The notes beneath the pieces were generated by a model that was not told the origin of the DNA, made no database searches, and saw only the letters and a list, made by a program, of their open reading frames with translations. A program made the translations under genes and the position numbers. Positions 41,215 to 50,317 of a stretch of DNA of 64,000 bases are shown here, in pieces (position 1 is the stretch's first letter; every line of letters starts with the position of its first letter). Source of the stretch: DASXQK01 sp963724385 (GTDB lineage Bacteria; Pseudomonadota; Alphaproteobacteria; Dongiales; Dongiaceae); the NCBI GenBank assembly GCA_963724385.1, contig CAVRUJ010000001.1, forward strand, positions 620,001 through 684,000. Direction: 5' to 3'.

Positions 41215-42312
41215 ATGACCCTCAAAGTGCGCCCCGGCATCATGGAGATCGCGCCCTATGTGGGCGGCGAATCCTCGGTGCCCGGGATCGAGCGGCCGGC
41301 GAAGCTTTCCTCCAACGAGAATCCCCTCGGGCCGAGCCCGAAGGCCATGGCGGCCTTCCGCGCGGCCGCGGTCGATCTTCACCGCTATCCCGATGGTGGG
41401 GCCGAGCGCCTGCGCGACGGGATCGCGCGCCGCTTCGGCCTGGAGAAGGAGCGGATCGTCTGCGGCAACGGTTCGGACGAGCTGATCTCGCTGCTCGCCC
41501 GCGCCTATTCCGGGCCGGGGGACGAGGTGCTGTTCAGCCGCCATGGGTTCCTGATGTACAGGCTCTCCGCCCTCGCCGCGGGTGCTGCGCCCAAAATGGC
41601 GCCGGAGAAGGATCTGCACACTGATGTGGAAGCGCTGCTGGCCCTGGTGACGCCGGCAACGCGACTGGTCTACCTGGGCAATCCCAACAATCCAACCGGC
41701 AGCTACCTGAAGGCGCCGGTCGTGCAGGAATTGCGCCTGCGCCTGCGCGCCGATGTCCTGCTGGCGATCGACGCGGCCTATGCGGAGTTCGTCGAGGCGG
41801 ATGACTACGACGCCGGGATCGACCTGGTACGGGCCGGCGACAACTGCGTGATGCTGCGCACCTTTTCGAAGATCTACGGGCTCGCGGGCCTGCGCCTCGG
41901 CTGGGCCTATTGCCCGCCGTCGGTGGCCGACGTGCTCAACCGCTTGCGCGGGCCCTTCAACACCTCGGCCCCGGCCCAGGCGGCAGCGCTCGCCGCTCTC
42001 GACGACGTCGAGCATGAGACGAACAGCCGGATCCACAACAAAAGCTGGCGCGAGTGGCTCGCGCGGAGCCTGACGAGCCAGGGCTACCGCGTCCATCCGA
42101 GCGTCGGCAACTTCCTGCTGGTCGAGTTCACTGATGCCGAAGCGGCCGACGCTTTCCTCAGGTCCCGGGGACTCATCATGCGCAAGATGGGGGCCTATGG
42201 CCTGCCGCATTGCCTGCGCATCACCATCGGTACCGAAGCGGAGACGCGGGCGACGGCAACGGCACTCGCCGAATTCGCCGGCCGGCCGGCCCGCGCCGCG
42301 GCCGGGCGATGA
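41215..42312 (+). CDS. hisC: histidinol-phosphate aminotransferase
   Basis: A 365-aa class II PLP aminotransferase. KLSSNENPLGPSPKAM near the start, GNGSDELISLLARAY, LGNPNNPTGSYLKAP and the Schiff-base lysine block RTFSKIYGLAGLRLGW are all present. In alphaproteobacteria this gene placed before tyrA often also serves the aromatic amino-acid transamination. It begins 4 bp after the mutase stop and overlaps tyrA by ATGA. Confidence 0.92.
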   Translation: MTLKVRPGIMEIAPYVGGESSVPGIERPAKLSSNENPLGPSPKAMAAFRAAAVDLHRYPDGGAERLRDGIARRFGLEKERIVCGNGSDELISLLARAYSGPGDEVLFSRHGFLMYRLSALAAGAAPKMAPEKDLHTDVEALLALVTPATRLVYLGNPNNPTGSYLKAPVVQELRLRLRADVLLAIDAAYAEFVEADDYDAGIDLVRAGDNCVMLRTFSKIYGLAGLRLGWAYCPPSVADVLNRLRGPFNTSAPAQAAALAALDDVEHETNSRIHNKSWREWLARSLTSQGYRVHPSVGNFLLVEFTDAEAADAFLRSRGLIMRKMGAYGLPHCLRITIGTEAETRATATALAEFAGRPARAAAGR

Positions 42313-43193
42313 GCACGCCGCTTTTCCAGCGCCTGGCCCTCGTCGGTCTCGGCCTCATCGGTTCATCGCTGGCCAGGGTGGCGAAGCGCGAGGGGCTGGT
42401 CGCTCACGTGGCCGGCACGGCCAGGAGCAAGGCGACCCGCGACAAGGCCAAGGCGCTGGGTTTTCTCGACAGCGTCCATGACGAAGTCGGCACTTGCGTC
42501 GCCGGCGCCGACCTCATCGTCGTTTGCACGCCGGTCGGCGCTTTTGCCGAGATCGCCGGGGCCATGCGCCCCCATCTGGCGCCAGGTGCCATCGTCAGCG
42601 ACGTCGGCTCGGTCAAGCAGGCGGCGATCCGCGATTTCGGACCGCAGATTCCCGAGGGCGTGCATCTGGTCCCGGGCCACCCCGTCGCCGGCACCGAGCA
42701 TTCGGGGCCGGAATCGGGTTTTGCCGAGTTGTTCCAGGGCCGCTGGTGCATCCTGACGCCGCCGCCCGGGACCCAGGAAGCGGCGGTGGAGAAGGTGGCC
42801 GAGCTGTGGCGGCGGGCCGGCAGCCAGGTGGAGATCATGGATGCCGCGCACCATGACCGGGTGCTGGCCATCACTTCCCATCTGCCTCATCTCATCGCCT
42901 ACACCATCGTCAGCACGGCGACCGATCTCGCCGACGCGACCCAGAGCGAGGTCATCAAGTTCTCGGCCGGCGGCTTCCGCGACTTCACCCGCATCGCCGC
43001 CTCCGACCCGGTGATGTGGCGCGACGTCTTCCTCAACAACCGCGAGGCGGTGCTAGAAATGCTGGGCCGCTTCAACGAGGATCTGACCGCGCTGCAGCGG
43101 GCGATCCGCTGGGGCGAGGGCGACAAGCTGCAGGAACTCTTCACCCGCACCCGCGCCATCCGCCGCGGCATCATCGACGCCAAGCAGGCCTGA
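42309..43193 (+). CDS. tyrA: prephenate / arogenate (cyclohexadienyl) dehydrogenase
   Basis: A 294-aa NAD(P)-dependent dehydrogenase of tyrosine synthesis. The nucleotide fold LALVGLGLIGSSLARVAKR is at the N terminus, VSDVGSVKQAAI, VPGHPVAGTEHSGPES (catalytic His) and ITSHLPHLIAYTIV follow, with GGFRDFTRIAASDPVMWRDVF in the dimerisation domain. The ATG overlaps the hisC stop. The enzyme's substrate (prephenate versus arogenate) cannot be fixed from sequence alone. Confidence 0.92.
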   Translation: MSTPLFQRLALVGLGLIGSSLARVAKREGLVAHVAGTARSKATRDKAKALGFLDSVHDEVGTCVAGADLIVVCTPVGAFAEIAGAMRPHLAPGAIVSDVGSVKQAAIRDFGPQIPEGVHLVPGHPVAGTEHSGPESGFAELFQGRWCILTPPPGTQEAAVEKVAELWRRAGSQVEIMDAAHHDRVLAITSHLPHLIAYTIVSTATDLADATQSEVIKFSAGGFRDFTRIAASDPVMWRDVFLNNREAVLEMLGRFNEDLTALQRAIRWGEGDKLQELFTRTRAIRRGIIDAKQA

Positions 43194-43368
43194 GCGACGA
43201 GGGCTCGGCTTCGAGGCGGGCGTCACGAAGGCGTCATGTGATTTTCGGCTTGCGCGCCGGGCGGATTTCCGTAATTTCCGGCGCGATCGCCCGCTTCGCC
43301 CGTCACGGCCTGATCACCGGCGCCGCGCCAGCGCCTGATTCCCGCCATCGCCAGCCCGGAGGTCGAAC

Positions 43369-44796
43369 ATGCCGCCAACCTGGAAATTCAAATACGACGG
43401 CCGGATCCTCTTCATCGGCTACGGCTCGGTCAGCCGCTGCACCCTGCCGCTGGTGGAGCGCCATTTCGACATGCCGCTATCGCGCGTGACCGTGGTCGAC
43501 GCCGAGGACCGCTCCGCCGACATCGCGCCTTTCGTCGCCAAAGGCGTCACCTATGTGATCGAGCCCATCGTCCGGTGGAACATGGCGGCGGTGCTGTCGC
43601 GCTACGCCGGACCCGGCGACCTCATCCTCAACCTCTCGGTCGAGGTCAGCTCGCTCGACGTCATGAACTGGTGCCAGGAGCACCAGGTGCTCTATCTCGA
43701 CACCTGCATCGAGCCCTGGGCCAACTACTACGCCAACCCGAAGATCCCGGAGGACGAGCGCACCAATTATTTCCTGCGCTATTCGGCGAAGGAGAACGCC
43801 AAGAAATGGCCGAAGGGCGCGACCTCGGCGCTCGTCACCCATGGCGCCAATCCGGGCCTCATCAGCCATCTCGTCAAGCAGGCCCTGCTGGAGATCGCGG
43901 TTCGCAAGAGCCCGGACGCGACCACGCCGAAATCGCGGGAAGAGTGGGCCGGGCTCGCCCGGCGCCTGGGCACCAAGGTGATCCATGTAGCCGAGCACGA
44001 CACCCAGATCGCCGACCGGCCGAAGCGGCCGGGCGAATTCGTCAACACCTGGAGCATCCCCGGATTCTGCGGCGAGGGTGCCCAGCCGGCCGAGCTCGGC
44101 TGGGGCACCCATGAGGCGGCGCTGCCACCGGGCGGGCGCCAGCATCGCGTCGGCGCGAAGAACGCGATCTTCCTCGACCAGCCGGGCTGCGTAACGCAGG
44201 TGCGCTCCTGGACGCCGATCGGCGGCCCGCTTCTCGGCTTCTGCATCACCCATGGCGAATCCATCACCCTCAGCGATTACCTGACGGTGTGGGAGCATGG
44301 CCGGGCGGTCTACCGGCCGACGGTGCATTACGCCTACCATCCCTGCAACGACGCGGTCTTGAGCGTGCGCGAGATGGTGACCAACAATTTCGCGGTCCAG
44401 CCCAACTGGCGGATCATGAACGAGGAAATCATCGAGGGCATCGACGAGCTGGGTGCATTGCTCATGGGCGACCACGGCGCCCTCTGGTACGGCTCCCAGC
44501 TTTCCATCCAGGAGGCGCGCCAGCTCCTCGGGCCGCAATACAACGCCACCTCGATCCAGATCGCCATTCCGGTGCTGGCCGGGGCGAAATGGCTGATCGA
44601 ACATCCCGACCAGGGCCTGCTGGAGCCCGAGGATCTCGACCACGATTACGTGCTCGATATCTGCAGGCCCTATCTCGGTCCCGTGGTCGCGGTGGAGAGC
44701 GACTGGACGCCGCTCAAGGGCCGGGGCGAGCTTTTCCCCGAGCCGGATCTCGACTGGAACGATCCCTGGCAGTTCCGGAATTTCCGATTCAGCTGA
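43369..44796 (+). CDS. hss: homospermidine synthase
   Basis: A 475-aa NAD-dependent saccharopine-dehydrogenase-like enzyme. DGRILFIGYGSVSRCTLPLVERHFDMP is the N-terminal Rossmann motif, GPGDLILNLSVEVSSLDVMNWCQEHQVLYLDTCIEPW, SALVTHGANPGLISHLVKQAL and HYAYHPCNDAVLS follow, with a WTPLKGRGELFPEPDLDW end. It makes homospermidine from putrescine (and spermidine). Sits alone between tyrA and a DUF2125 gene; promoter in the 175-bp gap upstream. Confidence 0.92.
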   Translation: MPPTWKFKYDGRILFIGYGSVSRCTLPLVERHFDMPLSRVTVVDAEDRSADIAPFVAKGVTYVIEPIVRWNMAAVLSRYAGPGDLILNLSVEVSSLDVMNWCQEHQVLYLDTCIEPWANYYANPKIPEDERTNYFLRYSAKENAKKWPKGATSALVTHGANPGLISHLVKQALLEIAVRKSPDATTPKSREEWAGLARRLGTKVIHVAEHDTQIADRPKRPGEFVNTWSIPGFCGEGAQPAELGWGTHEAALPPGGRQHRVGAKNAIFLDQPGCVTQVRSWTPIGGPLLGFCITHGESITLSDYLTVWEHGRAVYRPTVHYAYHPCNDAVLSVREMVTNNFAVQPNWRIMNEEIIEGIDELGALLMGDHGALWYGSQLSIQEARQLLGPQYNATSIQIAIPVLAGAKWLIEHPDQGLLEPEDLDHDYVLDICRPYLGPVVAVESDWTPLKGRGELFPEPDLDWNDPWQFRNFRFS

Positions 44797-44802
44797 AGCG
44801 GT

Positions 44803-45846
44803 TCAGCCAGGCAGCCAGCGCCAGTCGATCGGCGGCACGGGTGCCAGCTTGATCGGCCCCATGTAGAGATAGCCGTCCTGGAGCGTCAGAGGCAGCGTCA
44901 CCTGGGGCTTGCCGCCCTCGGGCGGCGTCTTGGCCAGGGCCGCGAACATGAATTGGGCGAGCCTGGCGGGTCCTTCCTGCAGCATGCCGGCGGCGACGAA
45001 GGCGTCCAAGGTCTCGTTCAGGCCGGCGACCTTGAGGGTGCCGGCGGCGATGGGCTGCAGGTTCCGGTCGAGCGTGATGGTCGAATTCCCGGACATCCAA
45101 AGCGGCCCCCAGGCGAGCGTGCCCTCGCGCAACTCGACGGCGCCGCCGGCGTTCTGCCACCCGATAAGCGTCTGCCGCGGCGATGCTTCGGGCGGCGGGG
45201 CCGCCATCACCTGAATGACCGCGTGCAGGCTGTCGACCCGTTGGCCCAGCGGCGAGGTCTGGCTATCCGGAATGTCGATCCCCGCGGCATCGAGATCGAG
45301 GTCGAGGGCGCTCTTGGTCGGGTCGGCCGGCGGCGGCCAAGGCAGAACGGCGTCCAGCTTCGCCGCGGCGATGGCCGACTTGCCGAGCCGGCTGTCGAGC
45401 AGTGCGGCGCCTGTGAGATCGAGGGTGACGCGATGGACCAGGCCGTCGAAACCGATGCTGACGCCGAAAAGCAATCCTTCGGCATCGAGCTGATCCCAAC
45501 GCGGGCGCGCCCCGGCCATGTCCATGCGATGATGTCCCGGAGCCCAGAACATCAGATCGAGTGGCGCCCAGGGCCGGATGGAAAGGTCGACATCCGGCCC
45601 TTGCCAGTGCCAGAGCGCGCCGGGCGCGATGATCGCGGGCGACGCCATCCGGGCGCGTACGACTAGGGGAAAGCCGCCGATCTGCGGCTCACTCATGGAA
45701 ACAGAGTAGCCCGCCGCGCGCTGGTTCGCCGTCCAGTCAGCGATGTCCTGGCGCAGGATGTGGGCGAGGACGAACCAGTAGCCGACATAGAGCGCTGCAA
45801 GCCCGGCGAGGCCTATGGCGACAACGAGAAGTGTGCGGCGACTCAT
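44803..45846 (-). CDS. DUF2125 domain-containing protein, membrane-anchored
   Basis: A 347-aa protein. A single N-terminal helix (RRTLLVVAIGLAGLAALYVGYWFVLA) anchors it, then a periplasmic domain with WTANQRAAGYSVSMSEPQIGGFPLVVRA, VDLSIRPWAPLDLMFWAPG and a LAWGPLWMSGNSTITLD block. These are DUF2125 features, conserved in alphaproteobacteria and possibly AsmA-like in lipid or outer-membrane handling. Function unknown. It converges with hss (6 bp gap) and diverges from the DMT exporter. Confidence 0.75.
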   Translation of the reverse strand: MSRRTLLVVAIGLAGLAALYVGYWFVLAHILRQDIADWTANQRAAGYSVSMSEPQIGGFPLVVRARMASPAIIAPGALWHWQGPDVDLSIRPWAPLDLMFWAPGHHRMDMAGARPRWDQLDAEGLLFGVSIGFDGLVHRVTLDLTGAALLDSRLGKSAIAAAKLDAVLPWPPPADPTKSALDLDLDAAGIDIPDSQTSPLGQRVDSLHAVIQVMAAPPPEASPRQTLIGWQNAGGAVELREGTLAWGPLWMSGNSTITLDRNLQPIAAGTLKVAGLNETLDAFVAAGMLQEGPARLAQFMFAALAKTPPEGGKPQVTLPLTLQDGYLYMGPIKLAPVPPIDWRWLPG

Positions 45847-45972
45847 GGCGGGCGCGATCTTATAGGTTCGGCGAGGGCCGGGCCACGCCGGCGCAGCCTT
45901 GCACGCGGTCTTTCGCCGCTTATGATGCGCGGAGCCCGAGAAACGAGCGCCCGCTCTTTGCCAAGCCCAGGA

Positions 45973-46857
45973 ATGCTTTCCGCCAAGACCGCCCAGCGTC
46001 CGCCCTGGCAAGCGATTGCTCCGGGTCTCTTCGTCCTGCTCTGGGCGACCGGATTCGTTTTCAGCAAGCTCGGCCTCGTCTATGCGCGGCCCTTCACCTT
46101 CCTGTTGCTGCGCTTCGCCCTCGTCGCCGTGCTGATGTTGACAGCCAGCCTTGCCATGAAGGCGCCCTGGCCCAAGAGCCGGCGGGAAGCGGTTCACGTC
46201 GCGGTGGTCGGCGTGCTGCTTCAGTTTGTCTATCTGGGCGGCTGCTGCGCGGCGATTGCGGCCGGCGTGCCGGCCGGGGTGACCGCCCTCGTCGTCGGGC
46301 TGCAGCCGATCCTGACGGCGACCGTCGTCGGCCCGTTCCTGGGCGAGCGCGTGGTTCCTCGCCAATGGCTCGGCCTTGCCATCGGTTTCCTGGGCGTCGT
46401 TCTGGTGCTCTGGGATAAGCTCGATTTCGCCGGGCTGGAACTTCAAGGCCTGTTCTGGGCGCTGTTCGGCTTGCTCGGCATCACCGCCGCGACCATCTAT
46501 CAGAAGCGCTTTTGCGGCGCGGTCGATCTGCGCAGTGGTGCAGCGATCCAATATGCCGCGGCCGCGCTCGCGACCCTGCCGATGGTGCTGTACCTGGGGC
46601 CGGGTGAGATCCGCTGGACGGCCGGCCTGGTGTTCTCGCTCGCCTGGCTGGTGCTGGTGCTGTCCGTGGGCGCGGTCAGTCTGCTGCTCTGGCTGATCCG
46701 GCGCGGCGTCGCCTCGAAGGTGGCGAGCCTGTTCTATTTGACGCCGCCGCTGGCGGCGCTGGGCAGCTTCTTCATGTTCGGCGAGCGCCTGCCTCTGCCG
46801 GCGCTGGCCGGCATGGGCCTGGCGGCCGTCGGCGTCGGCCTGGTGACGCGCGCGTGA
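45973..46857 (+). CDS. DMT/EamA-family transporter
   Basis: A 294-aa, roughly ten-helix membrane protein. Two EamA repeats begin GLFVLLWATGFVFSKLGLVYARPFTFLLLRFALVAVLML and GLFWALFGLLGITAATIYQKRF. FYLTPPLAALGSFFMFGERLPLPALAGMGL is the typical last block. Substrate unknown; exporters of this group move amino acids, metabolites or drugs. Its stop overlaps the GTG start of the next gene (GTGA). Confidence 0.82.
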   Translation: MLSAKTAQRPPWQAIAPGLFVLLWATGFVFSKLGLVYARPFTFLLLRFALVAVLMLTASLAMKAPWPKSRREAVHVAVVGVLLQFVYLGGCCAAIAAGVPAGVTALVVGLQPILTATVVGPFLGERVVPRQWLGLAIGFLGVVLVLWDKLDFAGLELQGLFWALFGLLGITAATIYQKRFCGAVDLRSGAAIQYAAAALATLPMVLYLGPGEIRWTAGLVFSLAWLVLVLSVGAVSLLLWLIRRGVASKVASLFYLTPPLAALGSFFMFGERLPLPALAGMGLAAVGVGLVTRA

Positions 46858-47423
46858 GCGATGCCCATCTCTACCCTCAGCGCGAACTGAAGCCACCCCA
46901 GGGCCGCGGCTTCTGGGTCTTCGCCTACGGCTCTCTCATGTGGAAGCCGGGCTTCGAATTCGCCGAGGCTTGTCCTGCGTTGCTCAGAGGCTACCACCGC
47001 GCCTTCTGCATCGCTTCGACCCACTATCGCGGCAGTCCGGAGGTCCCCGGCCTCGTCCTCGGGCTCGATCGGGGCGGCGCCTGCCGGGGCCGTGCCTACC
47101 GCATCGCCGCCGATCAGGCGGCCAAGGTCGCGCGCTACCTGCATGAGCGGGAGATGGTGGGCGGCGTCTATCTGCCGCGCTGGCTAAGAATCGAGACCGC
47201 GAGGGGCCGGCAGACCGCCGCCGCCTATGTCGCCGACCGGCTGAACGAGCAGTACGCCGGCAAGCTGCCCGAGGACAAGATCGTCGCCGCCATCCGCCGC
47301 GGCGTCGGCGTGGCGGGAAGCAACCGCGATTACCTGCGCAATACGGTCAAGCACCTGGACGAGCTCGGCATCGCCGACGGTCCGCTGCACCGGCTGTTGC
47401 AGCGCGTGGAGGCGAACGACTAA
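46854..47423 (+). CDS. gamma-glutamylcyclotransferase, ChaC-like
   Basis: A 189-aa protein with a GTG start that overlaps the transporter stop. VFAYGSLMWKPGFEF is the cyclotransferase nucleotide-like loop, YHRAFCIASTHYRGSPEVPGLVLGLDRGG and a middle YLHEREMVGGVYLPRW follow. ChaC-type enzymes cleave glutathione or gamma-glutamyl peptides to 5-oxoproline. Co-transcribed with the exporter. Confidence 0.85.
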   Translation: MSDAHLYPQRELKPPQGRGFWVFAYGSLMWKPGFEFAEACPALLRGYHRAFCIASTHYRGSPEVPGLVLGLDRGGACRGRAYRIAADQAAKVARYLHEREMVGGVYLPRWLRIETARGRQTAAAYVADRLNEQYAGKLPEDKIVAAIRRGVGVAGSNRDYLRNTVKHLDELGIADGPLHRLLQRVEAND

Positions 47424-47427
47424 GGCC

Positions 47428-49731
47428 TCAGCTGCACTTCGAATAGCCGCAGGACGTGCACAGGTCGCAACCTTCCTGGCGGATGATCGAAGGCTGGCTG
47501 CATTTCGGGCAGCTCGGCAGGCGCCGGCCCTCGGGCAGGTTGACGACCTTGCGCAGAGGCTCGATCTCGCGCTTGGGATCGGCGATGAAGCCGATGTCGA
47601 TCATATGCTGCTCGATCACTTCGCCGATGGCAGCCAGCAGCGAGGGCACGTAGTGCCCGTCCATCCAGGCCCCGCCGCGCGGGTCGAACACCGCCTTCAG
47701 CTCCTCGACCACGAAGGAGACGTCGCCGCCGCGCCGGAACACCGCGCTCACCATCCGCGTCAGACCGACGGTCCAGGCGTAATGCTCCATGTTCTTCGAA
47801 TTGATGAACACCTCGAAGGGCCGCCGGCGGCCGTCCTGCACGATGTCGTTGATGGTGATGTAAGTCGCGTGGTCGCTCTCGGGCCAGCGCAGCTTGTAGG
47901 TCTTGCCGGGCAAAGCCTCGGGCCGGTCCAGCGGGCGCGTCATGTAGACCACGCCGCCGGCCTCGAACAAATCCTGGGGTCGCGCCGGCGGTGCCGCGAG
48001 CGGCAGCTCGCTCTGGGCCGAGGGGGCGGGCTGCTTCACCTCCAGCACGGCGCCGGTGACCTCGTTCGGCCGGTAGGTCGTGCAGCCCTTGCAGCCCAGT
48101 TCATAGGCTTGGAGGTAGACGTCCTTGAAGGCCTCGAAGCTCAGGTCCACGGGGCAGTTGATGGTCTTGGAGATGGAGCTGTCGATGTATTTCTGCGCCG
48201 CGGCCTGCATCACCACGTGGTCTCCGGGCGTCAGGCTTTGCGCGTCGACGAAGCTGTCGGGCAGCGGCGCGTTGTCGCCCTTCATGCGCCGGAACAGTCG
48301 GAAGGCGTGGTCGCTCACCTCCTCCTGGCTGCGGCTGCCGTCGGGCATCAGGATGTTGCGGTCGTACTTGAAGCTGAACACGGGCTCCAGGCCCGAGGAG
48401 ACGTTGTCGGCAAAGAGCGAGATCGTGCCCGTGGGCGCGATGGAGGTGAGGAGGGCATTGCGGATGCCGTGGCGCCCGATGGCTTCGCGCAGATCCGCGT
48501 CCAGCTCGCCGACCGTTTCGCCGGCCAGGTATTTGTCGCGATCGAAGAGCGGGAAGGGGCCCTTCTCGGCCGCAATTTCGATCGAGGCGCCGTAAGCCGC
48601 CCGGCGCAGCGCCGATAGCCAGGTCTCGGTCAACGTCACCGCGCCCGCAGCGCCGTAGCGCTGGCCGCAGAGGATGAGGGCGTCGGCGAGCCCGGTGACG
48701 CCGAGCCCGATGCGCCGCTTGGCCTTCGCCTCCTCGGCCTGGGGCGGGAGCGGAAAGCGCGAGATGTCGACCGCGTTGTCCATCATGCGCACGGCCATGG
48801 TGACGGTCCTGGCCATGGCCTCGAGATCGAGCCTGGCGGTCGCCTCGAAAGGATCGAGTACGAAGGCCGGCAGGTTGATGGAACCCAGGAGGCAGGCGCC
48901 GTAGGGAGGAAGTGGCTGTTCGCCGCAAGGGTTCGTGGCCTGGATCGATTCGCAGTAGTAGAGGTTGTTGCGCCGGTTGATGCGGTCGATGAAGATCACG
49001 CCGGGCTCGGCACACGCGTAGGTCGCCCGCATGATCTTGTCCCACAGCTCGCGGGCGCGGATGACGCGGAAAGTGGTGCCGCCGAAGGAAAGCTCCCAGG
49101 GCGCGTCCTCGCGGACCGCCTTCATGAAGGGATCGCTCACCAGGACCGAGAGATTGAACATACGCAGGCGCCCGGCCTGCTGCTTGGCTTCGACGAAGGC
49201 GTCGATGTCCGGGTGGTCGCAACGCAATGTGGCCATCATCGCGCCGCGCCGGTAGCCGGCACTCATGATGGTGCGGCACATGGCGTCCCACACGTCCATG
49301 AAGCTCAAGGGCCCGGAGGCGTCTGCCCCCACGCCCTTCACCGGGGCGCCACGCGGACGCAAGGAGGAGAAATCATAACCGATGCCGCCACCCTGTTGCA
49401 TGGTGAGAGCGGCCTCCCGCAGATGGGCGAAGATGCCGCCCATGTCGTCGGGGATCGTGCCCATGACGAAGCAATTGAACAGAGTCACGCTGCGTTCCGT
49501 GCCGGCGCCGGCAAGGATCCGGCCGGCGGGCAGGAAGCGGAATCCTTCGAGAGCCTCGTAGAAGCGCTTGGCCCATTTGCCGCGCTCGGCCCCCGCTTCG
49601 GGCGCGGCCAATGCGCTCGCCACCCGGCGCCAGCTATCCTCGATCGTCTTGTCGATCGCCTGGCCGTCGGGTCCCTTGAGCCGGTATTTCATGTCCCATA
49701 TCTGCTGGGAGATGGAGGCGACCTGGGGCAT
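47428..49731 (-). CDS. nrdJ: vitamin B12-dependent (class II) ribonucleotide reductase
   Basis: A 767-aa adenosylcobalamin-dependent reductase making deoxynucleotides. GGGIGYDFSSLRPRG, SGPLSFMDVWDAMCRTIMSAGYRRGAMMATL, CGEQPLPPYGACLLGSINLPAF and SSGLEPVFSFKYDR are the catalytic-core blocks with the paired redox cysteines. C-terminal VEELKAVFDPRGGAWM and a zinc-ribbon CPKCSQPSIIRQEGCDLCTSCGYSKC end match the short NrdJ form. ATG 49731 gives MPQVASISQQIWDMKY. Requires cobalamin; no cobalamin riboswitch seen upstream. Confidence 0.95.
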   Translation of the reverse strand: MPQVASISQQIWDMKYRLKGPDGQAIDKTIEDSWRRVASALAAPEAGAERGKWAKRFYEALEGFRFLPAGRILAGAGTERSVTLFNCFVMGTIPDDMGGIFAHLREAALTMQQGGGIGYDFSSLRPRGAPVKGVGADASGPLSFMDVWDAMCRTIMSAGYRRGAMMATLRCDHPDIDAFVEAKQQAGRLRMFNLSVLVSDPFMKAVREDAPWELSFGGTTFRVIRARELWDKIMRATYACAEPGVIFIDRINRRNNLYYCESIQATNPCGEQPLPPYGACLLGSINLPAFVLDPFEATARLDLEAMARTVTMAVRMMDNAVDISRFPLPPQAEEAKAKRRIGLGVTGLADALILCGQRYGAAGAVTLTETWLSALRRAAYGASIEIAAEKGPFPLFDRDKYLAGETVGELDADLREAIGRHGIRNALLTSIAPTGTISLFADNVSSGLEPVFSFKYDRNILMPDGSRSQEEVSDHAFRLFRRMKGDNAPLPDSFVDAQSLTPGDHVVMQAAAQKYIDSSISKTINCPVDLSFEAFKDVYLQAYELGCKGCTTYRPNEVTGAVLEVKQPAPSAQSELPLAAPPARPQDLFEAGGVVYMTRPLDRPEALPGKTYKLRWPESDHATYITINDIVQDGRRRPFEVFINSKNMEHYAWTVGLTRMVSAVFRRGGDVSFVVEELKAVFDPRGGAWMDGHYVPSLLAAIGEVIEQHMIDIGFIADPKREIEPLRKVVNLPEGRRLPSCPKCSQPSIIRQEGCDLCTSCGYSKCS

Positions 49732-49749
49732 GAGGTGTCTCGTTACTGG

Positions 49750-49775
49750 ACGCTGTTTGGAGGGGCAAACAGCGT
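49750..49775 (-). promoter_or_regulatory. 10-bp perfect hairpin in the nrdJ 5' region
   Basis: ACGCTGTTTG and CAAACAGCGT flank a 6-nt loop, ending 18 nt before the nrdJ start codon. No T-run follows. It could be a leader hairpin, an attenuator or a regulator site. Confidence 0.5.
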
Positions 49776-49891
49776 ATTCCGCAGCCCCTGACTGGTCAAG
49801 TATTTGTTCCTGATATGTTTTGCTACGGCACTTATGGTTCATCCTCTAACGCATTGGCGGAATTGGTGGTCGTCTGGGGAAGTCGGAAATC

Positions 49892-50317
49892 CTAGTCCTC
49901 CTCTGGGAATCGCGCCGCATGATCGGGGATGATCACTCCCGGAAGCTTACGCGAGGTCCAAACGTGAATCGCCTCATTGAGATCGAGGGGCTGGTCCAGC
50001 GATCCGCCTTTCACGCTAACGGTCTCTGAACCACCCGCCGTCTCGTGCCAAATGCGCGAGCCGCATTCGGGACAGAATTTGCAATCGAGCACGCGCCCGC
50101 TGTCCGTGGGACGCGACCAATTCTTGACCGTGCCCTTGGTCAGGCGAAATCCGGCACGGGGTACGAAGACGGACATGCCGAAGGCCGAGGACGACTGCTT
50201 GCGGCATTCGCGGCAGTGGCAGACGTAGAGGGCCAGCGGCGCGACGGTGATCTCGTAGCGAACCGCGCCGCACTGGCAGCCGCCCGTGATCGGGCCTTGG
50301 TCGCTGGCAGCGATCAT
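49892..50317 (-). CDS. GFA-family (DUF636) zinc-binding protein
   Basis: A 141-aa protein. GGCQCGAVRYEI and LYVCHCRECRKQSSSAFGMSVFVPRAGFRL hold the GFA zinc cysteines, FCPECGSRIWHE the third cluster. The fold matches the glutathione-dependent formaldehyde-activating family, many members of which have no proven substrate. ATG overlaps the plsC stop (4 bp), so the two genes are coupled. Confidence 0.85.
   Translation of the reverse strand: MIAASDQGPITGGCQCGAVRYEITVAPLALYVCHCRECRKQSSSAFGMSVFVPRAGFRLTKGTVKNWSRPTDSGRVLDCKFCPECGSRIWHETAGGSETVSVKGGSLDQPLDLNEAIHVWTSRKLPGVIIPDHAARFPEED

Noticed and set aside
49732..49891. Cobalamin riboswitch or NrdR boxes upstream of nrdJ
   Set aside because: No B12-box-like core and no paired NrdR-box motif is visible; only the simple hairpin is present.
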